NCBI GenBank assembly: GCA_029212405.1
Contig: JARGNR010000044.1
Span: 1 to 55,357 of the forward strand
Reading direction: 5' to 3'
Origin: Saprospiraceae bacterium
Lineage (GTDB): Bacteria; Bacteroidota; Bacteroidia; Chitinophagales; Saprospiraceae
Length of the DNA stretch: 55,357 nt
Below are positions 55,040 through 55,357 of the stretch, piece by piece. The position numbers and the translations under genes are program-made. A model generated the notes under the pieces. It had not been told where the DNA came from. It was given only the letters and a program-made list of their open reading frames with translations, and did no database searches. Position 1 is the first letter of the stretch, and each line of letters starts with the position of its first letter.

Positions 55040-55213
55040 ATGGATATTCGAAAAGTAAGTGTAAAAATAATTGATGCATCAAGCTCATACGTCTCCTTTA
55101 AATATTTATCTTCTAATTCAAGAAGCAGAATCAAACGAAGGGAATTTATCCATGAATACCAAAATGGAAAAATTGATGTTGTAAATCCAGATTTATTACA
55201 CGAAAATAAGTGA
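55040..55213 (+). CDS. Small basic protein, 57 aa, behind the HPF/RaiA-like gene
   Basis: MDIRKVSVKIIDASSSYVSF, then KYLSSNSRSRIKRREFIHEY and QNGKIDVVNPDLLHENK. The first half is beta-like and the middle is basic; there is no signal or membrane helix. It lies 35 bases after the HPF/RaiA-like stop and is followed by a good terminator, which supports a two-gene transcript. No family is recognised. A ribosome-linked role is a guess from position and charge. Confidence 0.6.
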   Translation: MDIRKVSVKIIDASSSYVSFKYLSSNSRSRIKRREFIHEYQNGKIDVVNPDLLHENK

Positions 55214-55235
55214 ATTAACTATTGGTAAGACTTAG

Positions 55236-55272
55236 AAATCCTTGTACAATTGTTGTGCAGGGATTTTTTATT
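55236..55272 (+). terminator. Rho-independent terminator
   Basis: AAATCCTTGTACAA pairs with TTGTGCAGGGATTT (two G-T pairs, three-base loop), followed by TTTATTT. It ends the transcript of the HPF/RaiA-like gene and the 57-aa gene. Confidence 0.8.
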
Positions 55273-55357
55273 TGATGCATGAGAATAAATAGGGATACTC
55301 AATAATACCGAATATCCCCATTTTCATTAGGACTAGAGGCCTTACACCTGAAAATAT

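Noticed and set aside
55292-55318. GGGATA/TATCCC inverted repeat at the window end as a terminator
   Set aside because: Only six pairs, a long loop and no T-run directly after it; the gene it might serve is outside the window.

Overview
The window looks like chromosomal DNA of a free-living Bacteroidota, probably of the Saprospiria/Cytophagia kind. The base composition is AT-rich. Secreted proteins carry type IX secretion (T9SS) tails of both type A and type B, with SprB-type adhesin repeats and an M43 metalloprotease. The TamA partner of TamB is a lipoprotein (TamL). Several promoters fit the Bacteroidota pattern TTG-N19/20-TAnnTTTG. The taxon is inferred from these traits. I saw no rRNA, tRNA, CRISPR array, prophage or intact insertion sequence.

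Layout. 0-1 kb: a frameshifted REP-type (Y1) transposase next to a hairpin whose core recurs near 6.27 and 9.65 kb. 1.3-4.0 kb: three-gene membrane/lipid operon (CPBP protease-like, extended SDR, Aur1-like PAP2). 4.2-6.2 kb: a HTH regulator divergent from a possible GNAT-like acyltransferase, with a perfect 27-bp palindrome between them. 6.3-9.5 kb: AsmA-like protein. 9.8-32 kb: surface and secretion block with a 1,724-aa SprB-repeat protein, a response regulator/kinase pair, a 2,894-aa protein of seven beta-helix modules, a LytTR regulator and an M43 protease. 32-35.4 kb: small membrane or secreted proteins and a DUF5916 outer-membrane protein. 35.5-38 kb: ExbB-ExbD-ExbD-TonB energy module. 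38.4-40.4 kb: lipoprotein and alanine dehydrogenase. 40.6-47.8 kb: TamL-TamB. 48-55.2 kb: small regulatory and stress genes (DUF4199 membrane protein, ECF sigma factor, two paralogous XRE regulators, DUF2383 protein, DUF3124 lipoprotein, succinate-semialdehyde dehydrogenase, holin-like membrane protein, HPF/RaiA-like ribosome factor and several tiny basic proteins).

How it may work together. The main new signal is in the last block. Five intergenic sites share the element (A)TCGAACAA. At each, a GTAAGA-like hexamer lies 17-18 bases downstream of GAAC, and each site points at the nearest downstream gene. This resembles an alternative (ECF-type) sigma promoter, and an ECF sigma gene sits inside the same block, so this may be a compact local stress regulon. 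Other points of note: a tamB gene whose membrane anchor is encoded upstream of its first ATG, an apparently translated ORF without ATG just behind the sigma gene, a hairpin family linked to the broken REP transposase, and a giant modular surface protein that lacks the expected T9SS tail.
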